From the NCBI GenBank assembly GCA_027459465.1, contig DAIDIH010000138.1, positions 1 to 32,804 of the forward strand: DNA of 32,804 nt. The letters are read 5' to 3'. Origin of the DNA: Bryobacterales bacterium (GTDB lineage: Bacteria > Acidobacteriota > Terriglobia > Bryobacterales > Bryobacteraceae). The notes below the pieces were generated by a model. The model saw only the letters and a list, made by a program, of their open reading frames with translations. It did not search any database and was not told the DNA's origin. This document shows, piece after piece, positions 7,345 to 15,680 of this stretch (the stretch's first letter is position 1; each line of letters opens with the position of its first letter). Position numbers and translations under genes: made by a program.

Positions 7345-8080
7345 GAGTCCGTTCCTGTTGGAGGGCGAGGGTTTTCTGGAAGCGGGCGATTTCGGCGGGG
7401 GCGAGGTGACGGAATGCTCCCGGTGGCAGGTCTCCGAGTTCGAGGAATCCAATCTTGACGCGGCGGAGCTTCTCCACCATTTTTCCGAAGTGGCGAAACA
7501 TCAATCGGATTTGGTTCTGGCGCCCCTCGACGAGGCGCACTTCGTACCAGGGATTTTCGGCGCGGCGGAGGAGGCGCAGGCCGGCCGGAGCGGTCATGCG
7601 TCCTTCCAGGCGAATCCCGTCACGGAACTGTTGTTCCTGGTCCGGGGTGAGTGGGCCGTTGACCTTTACCTCGTAAACCTTTACGACGTGGCTGCGGGCG
7701 GAGGTGATTTTGTTTGCGAAGTCGCCGTCGTTGGTCATGAGAAGCAGGCCTTCGCTTGCGTAGTCGAGGCGGCCGACGGGGTAGAGGCGCGCCTTGACGC
7801 CGCGGACGAACTTCATGACGGTTTCGCGGCCCTGCGGATCGGAGACGGTGGTGACGCAGTTTTTGGGCTTGTTCAGGGCGAGGTAGACGAATTTTTCGGG
7901 GGCGTGAAGGAGCTTGCCGTCGACCTTGATGTGGTCGCGTGTGATGTCGGCCTTGGCGCCGAGTTCGGTGATGACGACGCCGTTGACCCGGACCCGTCCG
8001 GCGGTAATCAGTTCTTCGGCGTGGCGGCGGCTGGCGACGCCGGCGTGAGCGAGGATTTTCTGCAGGCGTTCTTCGGGCAA
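7325..8080 (-). CDS. rluB: 23S rRNA pseudouridine synthase, RsuA/RluB family
   Basis: The protein has 251 residues. An N-terminal S4 RNA-binding domain (about 3-60: RLQKILAHAGVASRRHAEEL...GRVRVNG) is followed by the pseudouridine synthase domain. The catalytic motif GRLDYASEGLLLMTNDGD holds Asp106 as the expected nucleophile-like residue. Members isomerise a uridine in 23S rRNA (U2605 for RluB) or 16S rRNA (RsuA); location next to scpAB favours the RluB branch. The start codon is TTG at 8078-8080, 2 bp after the scpB stop, with GGAG about 10 nt upstream. Coupled translation with scpB is likely. Confidence 0.9.
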   Translation of the reverse strand: MPEERLQKILAHAGVASRRHAEELITAGRVRVNGVVITELGAKADITRDHIKVDGKLLHAPEKFVYLALNKPKNCVTTVSDPQGRETVMKFVRGVKARLYPVGRLDYASEGLLLMTNDGDFANKITSARSHVVKVYEVKVNGPLTPDQEQQFRDGIRLEGRMTAPAGLRLLRRAENPWYEVRLVEGRQNQIRLMFRHFGKMVEKLRRVKIGFLELGDLPPGAFRHLAPAEIARFQKTLALQQERTHAPGKE

Positions 8081-8082
8081 AG

Positions 8083-8940
8083 CTAGGAGTTCTCCGCGGG
8101 AGGGGCGGGTGGTTCGAGGGCTTCGACGGCGCCTTCGGGGTTTTCCGCTTCGGCGGGCGGAGCGGCTTCCGGCTCGGGCGTGGTTTCCGGCGGCGCCTCG
8201 GGCGTGGTTTCCGGCGGCGCCTCGGGCACTTTGTCTTGCGGCGCCTCCGGCGCTTCGGGCTCACCGACGGCGAGGCGGTTGAGCTCCTCGAATTCTTTCA
8301 ACGTAGGCAACTCGTTGAGGTCCTTGAGGCCGAACTGGATGAGGAAGTCCTTGGTGGTCTTGTAAAGGATCGGCTTGCCGACGACGGCCTTGCGGCCGGC
8401 CGGGGCGACGAGCTTCCGTTCGATGAGGGTTTTGAGCACGCCGGCGCCCTGCACACCGCGAATCTCCATGATTTCGGGCGCGGTGATCGGCTGTTTGTAG
8501 GCGATGACGGCAAGGGTTTCGAGGGCGGCGAGGGAGAGTTTCAGCGGCGGCTTAAGATTCTTTACGAAGCGGCGGATGGCCTCATGGTGCTCGGGCTTGG
8601 TCGACATCTTGTACCCGCCGGCTAGCTCGCGGATGCTCAAGCCGCGCGAGGGCTGCTGGTAGTCGCGGCTGAGTTCCTCGAGGATGCTAACGACGCTATC
8701 CATCGGTTGCTCGACGGCGGCGGCGATCTGTTGGGCCGAAAGAGGTTCGTCGGTGATGTAGATGACGGCTTCGATCAGGGCCTTGAGGGCGGTCCTGGCT
8801 TCCTCGTCGTCGCTCGGCCGGGTGTCTTCGGCGAGCAACTCCGCCGAGATTATCTCTTCGGCGGGCGTCAGTTCGGGTGCACCATCGGCTTCCCGCTCTC
8901 CGGCTTCAACCGGGGCGGCCTGGGGTTCAACTGGTTCCAT
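8083..8940 (-). CDS. scpB: Segregation and condensation protein B
   Basis: The protein has 285 residues. The central part (about 45-215) is the ScpB tandem winged-helix domain: ALKALIEAVIYITDEPLSAQ at the start, SLAALETLAVIAYKQPITAPEI and RGVQGAGVLKTLIERKLV in the middle, and YKTTKDFLIQFGLKDLNELP at its end. ScpB binds the kleisin ScpA and regulates the SMC condensin complex during chromosome segregation. Both ends carry extra low-complexity sequence: an acidic N-terminus of about 40 residues and a Pro/Glu/Thr/Ala-rich C-terminal tail of about 60 residues with an internal tandem repeat, so it is longer than classical ScpB. It lies 6 bp after scpA and 2 bp before rluB. Confidence 0.92.
   Translation of the reverse strand: MEPVEPQAAPVEAGEREADGAPELTPAEEIISAELLAEDTRPSDDEEARTALKALIEAVIYITDEPLSAQQIAAAVEQPMDSVVSILEELSRDYQQPSRGLSIRELAGGYKMSTKPEHHEAIRRFVKNLKPPLKLSLAALETLAVIAYKQPITAPEIMEIRGVQGAGVLKTLIERKLVAPAGRKAVVGKPILYKTTKDFLIQFGLKDLNELPTLKEFEELNRLAVGEPEAPEAPQDKVPEAPPETTPEAPPETTPEPEAAPPAEAENPEGAVEALEPPAPPAENS
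8173..8228 (-). repeat. 24-nt tandem repeat in the scpB tail
   Basis: A 24-nt unit at 8173-8196 is repeated exactly at 8197-8220, with the start of a third copy to about 8228. It encodes an 8-residue period (APPETTPE) in the disordered C-terminal tail of ScpB. The copy number is likely to vary between strains through replication slippage. Confidence 0.8.
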
Positions 8941-8946
8941 GCGTTT

Positions 8947-9792
8947 CTAGCTGTATTCCTGTTCGATCGATTCGAGGGGCGCGCCCTGCGCCATGGCCTG
9001 CTCGAATTCGGCGTGTTTTTTCAGTCCGATGTCGCCGAAGGCTTCGCGCTGGGTGAGCACCACAGCTTGGCGGCGTACTAACTCCAGTATCGCCAGAAAC
9101 AGGCAGATCATGGCGCGGCGGCTATGTTGGGCTTCGAGAAGTCCTTCGAAGGAGAGGTCGTCGGAAGGGCGGGCCCGGCGCAGTTTCGCTTCGAGGAAGC
9201 GGATCATTTCCGGGATGGTGACGTCTTCCTTGGTGATGTCGTAGACGGGGCGCGAGCGCGTGCGTTCCAGCACCTGCTGGAAGGCTTTTACGAGGTCGAC
9301 GAGGGAAACGGCGAGGTCCGGCGTACCGTCTTCGCTGACGAAGTGCTCCAACTGCGGGTTGGACCATACGGCTTCTTCGAGTTGGCGCTTCTGTTGGAGC
9401 ATTTCCGCGGCGTTTTTGAACCGCTCGTGCTCGAGCAGACGGTCCACGAGTTCGGCTCGGGGGTCTTCGGTGGGTGAAATTTTCTCCAGTTCCGGATCGC
9501 TGGGCAGCAGAAGCTTCGACTTGATGTGGATCAGAGTGGCCGCCATGTAGACGAACTCGGCGCCCAACTCGATATCCATTTCGAGGGCTTTCTGCATGTA
9601 ATCCAGGTACTGCGCGGTGATCTGCGCGATCGGGATGTCGTAGATGTTGATCTGTTGCTTGCGAATCAGATCGAGCAGGACGTCGAGCGGGCCCTCATAC
9701 TGCGCGACCTGAAAATTCAACGGCAGAGACACTTCCCTCACGATAGCATGGGGCCGGGCCAGGGCTCTCCTGAGAGTCCTTGTCTCATGCAA
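8947..9792 (-). CDS. scpA: Segregation and condensation protein A (kleisin)
   Basis: The protein is up to 281 residues. It shows the ScpA hallmark YEGPLDVLLDLIRKQQINIY near the N-terminus, then AEFVYMAATLIHIKSKLLLP, and a C-terminal winged-helix segment (AMICLFLAILELVRRQAVVL). ScpA bridges the SMC heads and recruits ScpB in bacterial condensin. The ATG at 9792 is the longest start. A GTG at 9739-9741, 11 codons before YEGPL, would give a length closer to the family and cannot be excluded; neither start has a clear ribosome binding site. It is the first gene of a tight minus-strand operon scpA-scpB-rluB-CoA-binding protein. Confidence 0.92.
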   Translation of the reverse strand: MHETRTLRRALARPHAIVREVSLPLNFQVAQYEGPLDVLLDLIRKQQINIYDIPIAQITAQYLDYMQKALEMDIELGAEFVYMAATLIHIKSKLLLPSDPELEKISPTEDPRAELVDRLLEHERFKNAAEMLQQKRQLEEAVWSNPQLEHFVSEDGTPDLAVSLVDLVKAFQQVLERTRSRPVYDITKEDVTIPEMIRFLEAKLRRARPSDDLSFEGLLEAQHSRRAMICLFLAILELVRRQAVVLTQREAFGDIGLKKHAEFEQAMAQGAPLESIEQEYS

Positions 9793-9853
9793 GATGAGCC
9801 CGAAGCGGGCATGTATCGCGGCCGGGGTGAGGCGGATCGCTTCGCTGCCGCCT

Positions 9854-10687
9854 TCAGGCCGGAATGACGTGGTGGTAGTTGGCCAGGCAGCGCCGGGCGG
9901 TTTCGAGGGAATCGAACCGGCTGCCTTCCTGTTCGATCAGGAAGTACTGGGCTCCGCCGGTTTTTTCGGCCGCGGCGAGCACCTCCTTCCACTTCACGAC
10001 GCCCTCGCCAAAGAGGACTTTGTAGCCTTCCTTGGGGGACCAGTCCTTCAGGTGGCAGGAGCGGATACGGCCGGGGTGGGAGTTGATCCAGTCGACGGGG
10101 TTGACGCCGTCTTCGACGCAGGTGCCGACGTCGAGCTGAAGCATGACGGTGGATGGGGTGTTGTCGGCGAGGATGGCCATAGGCAGAATGCCGTCGATCT
10201 TGCGGAATTCGAGTTGGTGGTTGTGATAGCCGGAGTGGAGGCCGGAGGACTTGAGATTATCGTCGGCCCGGGAGAGCGTCTCGGCGACTTTTTTCCAGCC
10301 GTCTACGGTTTTAACGTTGCCCGCACTGGCGAAGACGACGTAATGCGTGCCGAGGATGTTATTTAGTTCGGCGGCATGCTTGAGGCCTTCGCTGGTGAAC
10401 GACTGCGGGCCGTTGTGCGTGGACAGGCAGCGCAGGTTGTTGCTGTCGAGCATGGTGCGGACCTGCCTGGCGCGTTCCGGGGTCCAGTCGAAGTACGGGG
10501 AGAAGAACTCGACGACTTGATAACCCATGTTGGCGACGGCCTGGAGGGTGGGTTCGAGTTCGTCTTTTAGGCGGTCGCGAACAGAGTACAACTCGAGACC
10601 GATGGGAATGGATTTGGAGCCGGCGGAAACGAGCAGCGGCGCGGCGGCCAGCGAGCAGAATCCGCGCCGGGTGATGGAACTGTTCAT
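9854..10687 (-). CDS. Exported sugar phosphate isomerase/epimerase-like TIM-barrel protein (Tat signal)
   Basis: From ATG 10687 the protein has 277 residues and opens MNSSITRRGFCSLAAAPLLV, a twin-arginine signal. The mature part is an AP-endonuclease-2/xylose-isomerase-like TIM barrel: IGLELYSVRDRL at strand 1, GYQVVEFFSPY at strand 2, then SGYHNHQLEF, MLQLDVGTC, RSCHLKDW and YFLIEQEG, whose His, Glu and Asp residues are the usual metal ligands. Family members isomerise or epimerise sugars or inositols; the export signal suggests a periplasmic substrate. An alternative ATG at 10702 adds five residues, but 10687 places the RR motif normally. A perfect inverted repeat lies just upstream of the start. 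It is downstream of and parallel to the propeller gene. Confidence 0.82.
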   Translation of the reverse strand: MNSSITRRGFCSLAAAPLLVSAGSKSIPIGLELYSVRDRLKDELEPTLQAVANMGYQVVEFFSPYFDWTPERARQVRTMLDSNNLRCLSTHNGPQSFTSEGLKHAAELNNILGTHYVVFASAGNVKTVDGWKKVAETLSRADDNLKSSGLHSGYHNHQLEFRKIDGILPMAILADNTPSTVMLQLDVGTCVEDGVNPVDWINSHPGRIRSCHLKDWSPKEGYKVLFGEGVVKWKEVLAAAEKTGGAQYFLIEQEGSRFDSLETARRCLANYHHVIPA

Positions 10688-10688
10688 G

Positions 10689-10714
10689 GTCACTCGAAAC
10701 ATATCACGAGTGAC
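10689..10714 (-). promoter_or_regulatory. Perfect 8-bp inverted repeat directly before the isomerase-like gene
   Basis: GTCACTCG (10689-10696) and CGAGTGAC (10707-10714) are exact inverted copies separated by 10 AT-rich bases. The repeat ends 2 bp before the start codon at 10687. It could be an operator for a dimeric repressor or an mRNA hairpin blocking initiation. Position makes it notable, but a chance 8-bp palindrome cannot be excluded. Confidence 0.4.
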
Positions 10715-10735
10715 GGGCGGCCGGGGCGCCGGCGC

Positions 10736-12766
10736 TTACTGGGTGACGGTGAACTGCGAGCGGCTCATCATCGGCGCGATGAGGCCGTATCCGGTTTGCA
10801 GCCGGATCTGGCGTGTGCCGGCGGAGGCGGCGGAGAGGATTTTCACGGTTGCGGTGATCTGGGCGCCGTCGGCGCTGACCTGGAAGTCCGATACCTGGAT
10901 GTTGGAATCCTGGTTGCCGGAAACGGCTCCGCCCATCATTCCTCCGCCCATCATGCCGCCGCCGTAACCGGAGCCGAGATAGAAGCCGAGTCCGGTGACG
11001 TTTTGCAGATTCACGCCGGAGAGGGTGAGGGTGAAGGTTGTTCCGGGCGCGCCGCTGGTGGGAGAAATCGAGTAGACCAGCGGCATGACGAACATGCCGA
11101 CGCGCTCGGTGGCGACGCCGTTCATGCGCGAGGTGATGGTATAGGAGCCGAGGTCGATGACATCGAGTACGCCTGCGCCTTCCGAGAGGGCGAGCAGGCT
11201 GTTGGCAACGGTGTCGACGGCGAGGGAGACGGGACCGGGATCGACGGTCATGGTGTGGATGATGCTGCCGCTGTTTAGGTCCGCGGCTACAACGCTGCCC
11301 GTCATCTGGCCGGCGACGTAAACGGTGGAACCGCTGACGGCCATGGCGCCGGGGCCGAGGCAGACGGAGGAGTCGAAGGTTATTTTGGTCATCGCCTGGG
11401 AGGAGAGATCGAGTACGATCAACTGGCCGTCGAATGGCATGCTGAGGACGGCCTTGTTCAACGTGGTTGAGATGGCGACTTCGCGGGGACGGGCGCCGGA
11501 GGCGAGGGGGAGCGTGGTGACCTGGTAGTTGGAGAGGTTGATAAGCGAGACGGAGCCGGCCTGGGTGTTGGCGACGACCGCTGTATTGCCGGATACGGCG
11601 ATGCCCGAGGGACCGAAGCCGACGGGCACGGTTTGTGTGACGGTAGCGGAACTGGTGTCGATGACGGTTACGTTGCCGGAGCCACCGTTGGCGACGAGCA
11701 GGTTTGTGCCGGCGAAGGCGAGGCCGCTCGGGTAAGTGCCGGTGCCGATTACGGAAGTTACCTGGTTTTTGGTCAAGTCAATCAAGGCGACGGAGTTCAG
11801 CGCGCTGAGGCTTGCGGCGGCCATGTTGCCGGTGGCGTTGACGGCGATTTCGTGGGCCTGGGAGCCGGAGGGGAGCGTGATGGTTGTGGTAGCGCTGGTG
11901 TCGCCAAGGGTGAGCACGCGCACGGCATCATCGGCTTCGTCGGTGAGCAGGACGGTGTTGTTCGCCGCGTTGAAAGTCATGAAACTAACTTCGCGCGGGC
12001 GGGGCGTGTTGTCGTTGACCATCATTCCGGCGCCCCAGCCTGGCATACCCTGCATCATCGCGTTGGTGGGCAGCAGGTGCATGAAGGTGACGTTGGAGTT
12101 GACGCCACCGGAAGTCACGATGACGGGCGCTCGGCCGGCGCCGGCGGCAGCGGCGGGTACGGCGACGTTGATCTGCTGGAGGCCGACATAGCCGGGCGCG
12201 TTGCCAAACCAGGAGACGTTCATCGGCATGCCGCCGAGGCTGACCTGCGGGGAAGTGGAAAGATCGAGGCCGGTTAAGAAGATGGAAACGGGGGTTGGCT
12301 GGCCGTTGGTGGTGGGGCTGAAGGGGACCATGGTGAAGTTGGTGCCGAGCAGCATCGCGCCCATGCCCATGCCGGAGCCCGTGGCGGTGAATACGCCGGG
12401 GCCGGCGGCGCCGACCGCAAGCGTGCCGGACTGGGTTGAGGTTCCGTTGCTGACCACGTAGGTGGCTTGGCCGGTGGCGACGCCCATGGGCATGACGAAG
12501 TTGATCTGGCCGGGGGAAACGTATTGCAGCATTGCGCCGGCGCCGTTGATCTGCAGAGAGCATCCGCCGAGGGTAAGCGGGAGTTGTCCGGCACTTACCC
12601 AGGTTCCCTGCTGGGTCTGGCCGCAGAGGTTCGTACCAAAGATGGAGGCGAAGGATCCCGGCGCGACGGGAGCTGAGGGGTTATAGGAGGCGCCGTTGAC
12701 GGCTACCATCTGGGCGGATAGCGGGAAGGCGATCGCCGCTATCAGGACGAAACCGGAAAGTCGCAT
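10736..12766 (-). CDS. Secreted protein: Solibacter-type (TIGR03437-like) domain plus YVTN-type beta-propeller
   Basis: The protein has 676 residues. A signal peptide (1-19, ending FPLSAQ) is followed by a Solibacter-type domain (about 20-230: VAVNGASYNPSAPVAPGSFA...IFGTNL...YVSPGQINFVMP...GYVGLQQINVAVP). Next comes a propeller of repeated blades (about 255-560) with motifs such as PREVSFMTFNAANN, GSGNVTVIDTSSATV and GSVSLINLSNYQV. Last is an IPT/TIG-like Ig domain (about 565-676: VYSISPTSGAPGTTFTLTLSG). Three Met/Gly-rich loops stand out: residues 131-138 (SGMGMGAM), 236-249 (AMMQGMPGWGAGMM) and about 601-612 (GGGMMGGGMMGG). Probably an extracellular or periplasmic binding protein; function unknown. 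GGAG lies 7 nt before the ATG. The 174-bp gap upstream (12767-12940) holds a 6-bp GC hairpin at 12902-12917 without a T-run and nothing else obvious. Confidence 0.85.
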   Translation of the reverse strand: MRLSGFVLIAAIAFPLSAQMVAVNGASYNPSAPVAPGSFASIFGTNLCGQTQQGTWVSAGQLPLTLGGCSLQINGAGAMLQYVSPGQINFVMPMGVATGQATYVVSNGTSTQSGTLAVGAAGPGVFTATGSGMGMGAMLLGTNFTMVPFSPTTNGQPTPVSIFLTGLDLSTSPQVSLGGMPMNVSWFGNAPGYVGLQQINVAVPAAAAGAGRAPVIVTSGGVNSNVTFMHLLPTNAMMQGMPGWGAGMMVNDNTPRPREVSFMTFNAANNTVLLTDEADDAVRVLTLGDTSATTTITLPSGSQAHEIAVNATGNMAAASLSALNSVALIDLTKNQVTSVIGTGTYPSGLAFAGTNLLVANGGSGNVTVIDTSSATVTQTVPVGFGPSGIAVSGNTAVVANTQAGSVSLINLSNYQVTTLPLASGARPREVAISTTLNKAVLSMPFDGQLIVLDLSSQAMTKITFDSSVCLGPGAMAVSGSTVYVAGQMTGSVVAADLNSGSIIHTMTVDPGPVSLAVDTVANSLLALSEGAGVLDVIDLGSYTITSRMNGVATERVGMFVMPLVYSISPTSGAPGTTFTLTLSGVNLQNVTGLGFYLGSGYGGGMMGGGMMGGAVSGNQDSNIQVSDFQVSADGAQITATVKILSAASAGTRQIRLQTGYGLIAPMMSRSQFTVTQ

Positions 12767-12940
12767 GAAATCTCCTGCAAATCTAACGGTACTTCGAGAG
12801 AGGGAGCAAACACTGCGCCAATAAAGCGGGCGTAGCGGTGGTTCATTTCAAAGGGGTTGCGCCACTCTAAGCCGGAAGCAGCGCCATTGCGCGCGAGCCG
12901 GGGCGCGATGGCGCGCCGGGACACTCAGGCAAGACATCTC

Positions 12941-13903
12941 CTAGGCGGGGGTAACCGGCTCCCGCCGGCAACGAACTTCGCGAACGGCGTAGATGCGGCG
13001 GCCCTGGCTTTCGAAGTAAGTGCGCATCAAGACTTCGCCCAACAAACCGGTGGAGAACATCATGAGGCCGGCGAGGGCGAGCAGGGCGCCGAGCAGCATC
13101 AAGGGGCCGTGCTCGGCGATGACGTCCTGGCCGAACAGTTTCGCCACCGCGAGGAACGCCAGGATGAGTCCGCCGACCGCGCCCGAAGCGAGTCCGATTC
13201 TTCCGAAGAAATGCATCGGGCGGGTGAAATATTTGAGAAGAAATTTGATGGTGACGATGTCGAACAGGACGTTGAAGGTGCGGCCGATGCCGTAGTGCGA
13301 GGCGCCGCTGGAGCGAGGGACATTGAGGATGGGGACTTCGACGATTTTCGCGCCGTAGAAACTGGCGAGAGCGGGGATGAAGCGGTGGAGTTCGCCGTAG
13401 AGGTGAATTTCCTTGATCACTTCGGCGCGATAGGCCTTGAAGGTGGTGCCGAAATCGTGCAACTCGACGCCCGAGACTTTTTTCATGAGCCAGTTGGCGA
13501 TGCGGGAGGGGAGTTTGCGCGTGATGGCGTTATCGACGCGGTTTTTTCGCCAGCCGCTGGCGATGTCGTAGCCTTCGTCGATTTTTGCGAGCAGCGCCGG
13601 GATGTCTTCGGGGGCGTGCTGGAGATCGCCATCGAGGGAGATGATGACCGAGCCCTGGGCTTCGTCGAAGCCGGCGGCGAGCGCGGCGGTCTGGCCGAAG
13701 TTGCGGCGGAGGCGGATGACTTTCAAGCGGCCGTCGGTTTCGACGAGATTGGCGAGGAGATCGAAGCTGCGGTCGGTGGAGGCGTCGTCGACGAAGATGA
13801 CTTCGTAGGGACGGCGAAGCGGTTCCAGGACCGAGGTTAGCCTGTCGTAGAGCGGCAGGATAGACGGCTCCTCGTTATGAATCGGGATGACGACCGAGAG
13901 CAT
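12941..13903 (-). CDS. Membrane-anchored glycosyltransferase family 2 (DPM1/GtrB/ArnC-like)
   Basis: The protein has 320 residues. The GT-A domain starts at the N-terminus: LSVVIPIHNEEPSI, VIFVDDASTDRSFD, RLRRNFGQTAALAAGF, and the metal/nucleotide motif SLDGDLQH, then DFGTTFKAYR. Two hydrophobic helices near the C-terminus (about 235-260 and 268-292) anchor it in the inner membrane. This architecture is that of enzymes that load a sugar from a nucleotide donor onto polyprenyl phosphate. A role in glycan modification or lipid-A-type decoration is plausible, but donor and acceptor cannot be read from sequence. It is the last gene of a minus-strand run after recJ (42-bp gap). Confidence 0.88.
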   Translation of the reverse strand: MLSVVIPIHNEEPSILPLYDRLTSVLEPLRRPYEVIFVDDASTDRSFDLLANLVETDGRLKVIRLRRNFGQTAALAAGFDEAQGSVIISLDGDLQHAPEDIPALLAKIDEGYDIASGWRKNRVDNAITRKLPSRIANWLMKKVSGVELHDFGTTFKAYRAEVIKEIHLYGELHRFIPALASFYGAKIVEVPILNVPRSSGASHYGIGRTFNVLFDIVTIKFLLKYFTRPMHFFGRIGLASGAVGGLILAFLAVAKLFGQDVIAEHGPLMLLGALLALAGLMMFSTGLLGEVLMRTYFESQGRRIYAVREVRCRREPVTPA

Positions 13904-13945
13904 GTTGGGGGAAGTCTCCTCCTTAGAATAGCGCGGCGGCTTCGG

Positions 13946-15670
13946 TCAGGAAGACGGGCGCCAGTCGCGAAGGGTTGCCTTCCAAGCCGGCCAGCCGCGA
14001 GAGCGGCTGTATTCGTCGGGCTCGACGGAGATCGCGGCATCGATTTTAGCGCCCGGGCACAACTCGTGCTGGCGGGCGGCGAGACCCCAGGCGACGGCGG
14101 GGGCAGACGATCGGCCCTGGCGGAGATTGAGTTTGAAGTCCTTTTCGCGAAATGGCGCCGGGGCGCCGGCGACTTCGACGCCGCGAACCCAGAACATGGG
14201 GCGGGGATTGCCGAAGCCGAAGGGAGCGAGGGCATCGAGGGCGTCGACGGACGCTTCGTGAAATTCCTCGAGCCGCGCTTCGGCGTCGAGGCGGAGGATG
14301 GGCAACAAGTCTTCCGCGGTGAGGCGCGCGGCGGCGTAGGTGCGGAGGCGTTCGCGAAACTCGGGGATGCGCGATGCATCGAGCGTGACGCCGGCGGCTT
14401 GTTTGTGGCCTCCGAAGCGGCGAAAGAGATCGGGCATGGATTCGAGCGCTTCGAGGAGGTGGAAGTTTTCGATGCTGCGGCCGGAGCCGGTGGCTTCGCC
14501 CGCCTCGGCGCCGAGGACGAAACAGGGGCGATGGAAGCGCTCGGTGATTCTTCCGGCGACGATGCCGAGGACGCCGCGGTGCCAGCCGTCGCCCGAGAAG
14601 ACGAGCGCGGGGGGCAGGGCGGCGAGGGATGAGTCTTCGAGACCGCTCAAAACCTGTTTGAGAATTTCCTGTTCGGCTCCGCGGCGTTCCTTGTTGATGG
14701 CGTCGAGTTCCTCCGCGATGGCGCGGGCGCGGGAAGCGTCCGGCGTGAGGAAGAGTTCGATGACGCGATCGGCTGTGTCCATGCGGCCGGAGGCGTTGAT
14801 ACGCGGCCCGATCTGAAAGGCGACTTTGGAGGCTTCGGGGGCGGTGCCGGCGGCGACGCCGCTGACTTCGAGCAGCGCGCGGAGGCCCGCGTTGCGAGCA
14901 TCGGCGAGGCCGGCGAGTCCGTGGCGGACGAGGATGCGGTTCTCGCCGGTGAGCGGTACGACGTCGGCGACGGTGGCGATGGCGGCCATTTTCAGGAACG
15001 AGGCGAAGACGTTATCGAGGCGGCGCGGCGGCCAGTCGAGCGTCGAGAGCAGGGCGCGAGCCAATTGCAGGGCGACGCCGGCGCCACAGAGGTTTTTGTT
15101 CGGATAGCTGCAATCGGCGCGGTTGGGATTGAGCACGGCGACTGCGGGGGGGAGTTCTTCGCCAGGGAGGTGATGGTCCGTGACGATGACGTCGAGGCCA
15201 AGTTCCCTTGCCTGGCGCACGGCTTCCGCGGCGCGGATGCCGGTGTCGACGCTGACGATAAGCTTGAAGCCGGCGGCGGCGGCGGATGCGACCGCATCGG
15301 AGCGTATGCCATATCCTTCGCGTATACGGTGGGGCACGTGCGGTTCCGCCGCTCCGCCGGCCATTTCAATGGCCTTGATGAGAATGACGACCGCGAGAGT
15401 GCCGTCGACGTCGTAGTCGCCGAAGACGAGAATTTTCTCGTTGGCGCCGATGGCTTTGCGCAGACGGGCCACGGCGTCGCTCATGCCGGTGAGGGCGTAG
15501 GGGTCGTTCAAGCGGTCGAGAACGGGATTCAGAAACGCATAGGCGGCGCGGGGGTCGACGAAACCGCGTGCGGCGAGGACACGGGCGGGGAGCGGATGGA
15601 TGTTCAGTTGTTGGGAGAGCCTGCGTTCGGTTTCGGCGTCGGGCGCCCGCAACAGCCAGCGTGCGGCCAT
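13946..15670 (-). CDS. recJ: Single-stranded-DNA-specific exonuclease RecJ
   Basis: From ATG 15670 the protein has 574 residues, normal for RecJ. DHH-phosphoesterase motifs are present: VFGDYDVDG (Asp85, Asp87, Asp89), SVDTGI (Asp142) and VTDHHLPG (Asp165-His166-His167). These are followed by NPNRADCSYPNKNLCGAGVA, the DHHA1 domain (GDGWHRGVLGIVAGRI...GSGRSIENFHLLEAL...GGHKQAAG) and the OB-fold. RecJ degrades single-stranded DNA 5' to 3' in recombination and repair, using Mn2+ or Mg2+. The frame continues upstream, but the ATG at 15670 gives the family start and lies 10 bp after the preceding gene's stop. It is probably co-transcribed with the unknown acidic protein upstream. Confidence 0.95.
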   Translation of the reverse strand: MAARWLLRAPDAETERRLSQQLNIHPLPARVLAARGFVDPRAAYAFLNPVLDRLNDPYALTGMSDAVARLRKAIGANEKILVFGDYDVDGTLAVVILIKAIEMAGGAAEPHVPHRIREGYGIRSDAVASAAAAGFKLIVSVDTGIRAAEAVRQARELGLDVIVTDHHLPGEELPPAVAVLNPNRADCSYPNKNLCGAGVALQLARALLSTLDWPPRRLDNVFASFLKMAAIATVADVVPLTGENRILVRHGLAGLADARNAGLRALLEVSGVAAGTAPEASKVAFQIGPRINASGRMDTADRVIELFLTPDASRARAIAEELDAINKERRGAEQEILKQVLSGLEDSSLAALPPALVFSGDGWHRGVLGIVAGRITERFHRPCFVLGAEAGEATGSGRSIENFHLLEALESMPDLFRRFGGHKQAAGVTLDASRIPEFRERLRTYAAARLTAEDLLPILRLDAEARLEEFHEASVDALDALAPFGFGNPRPMFWVRGVEVAGAPAPFREKDFKLNLRQGRSSAPAVAWGLAARQHELCPGAKIDAAISVEPDEYSRSRGWPAWKATLRDWRPSS

Positions 15671-15680
15671 TGTCGAGGGC

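Noticed and set aside
8173-8228. CRISPR-like direct repeats
   Set aside because: The repeats are immediately tandem, without spacers, and lie in frame inside scpB.
12902-12917. GC hairpin GGCGCG/CGCGCC as a terminator for the family-2 glycosyltransferase gene
   Set aside because: No T-run follows on either strand, and such short GC palindromes are common in this DNA.
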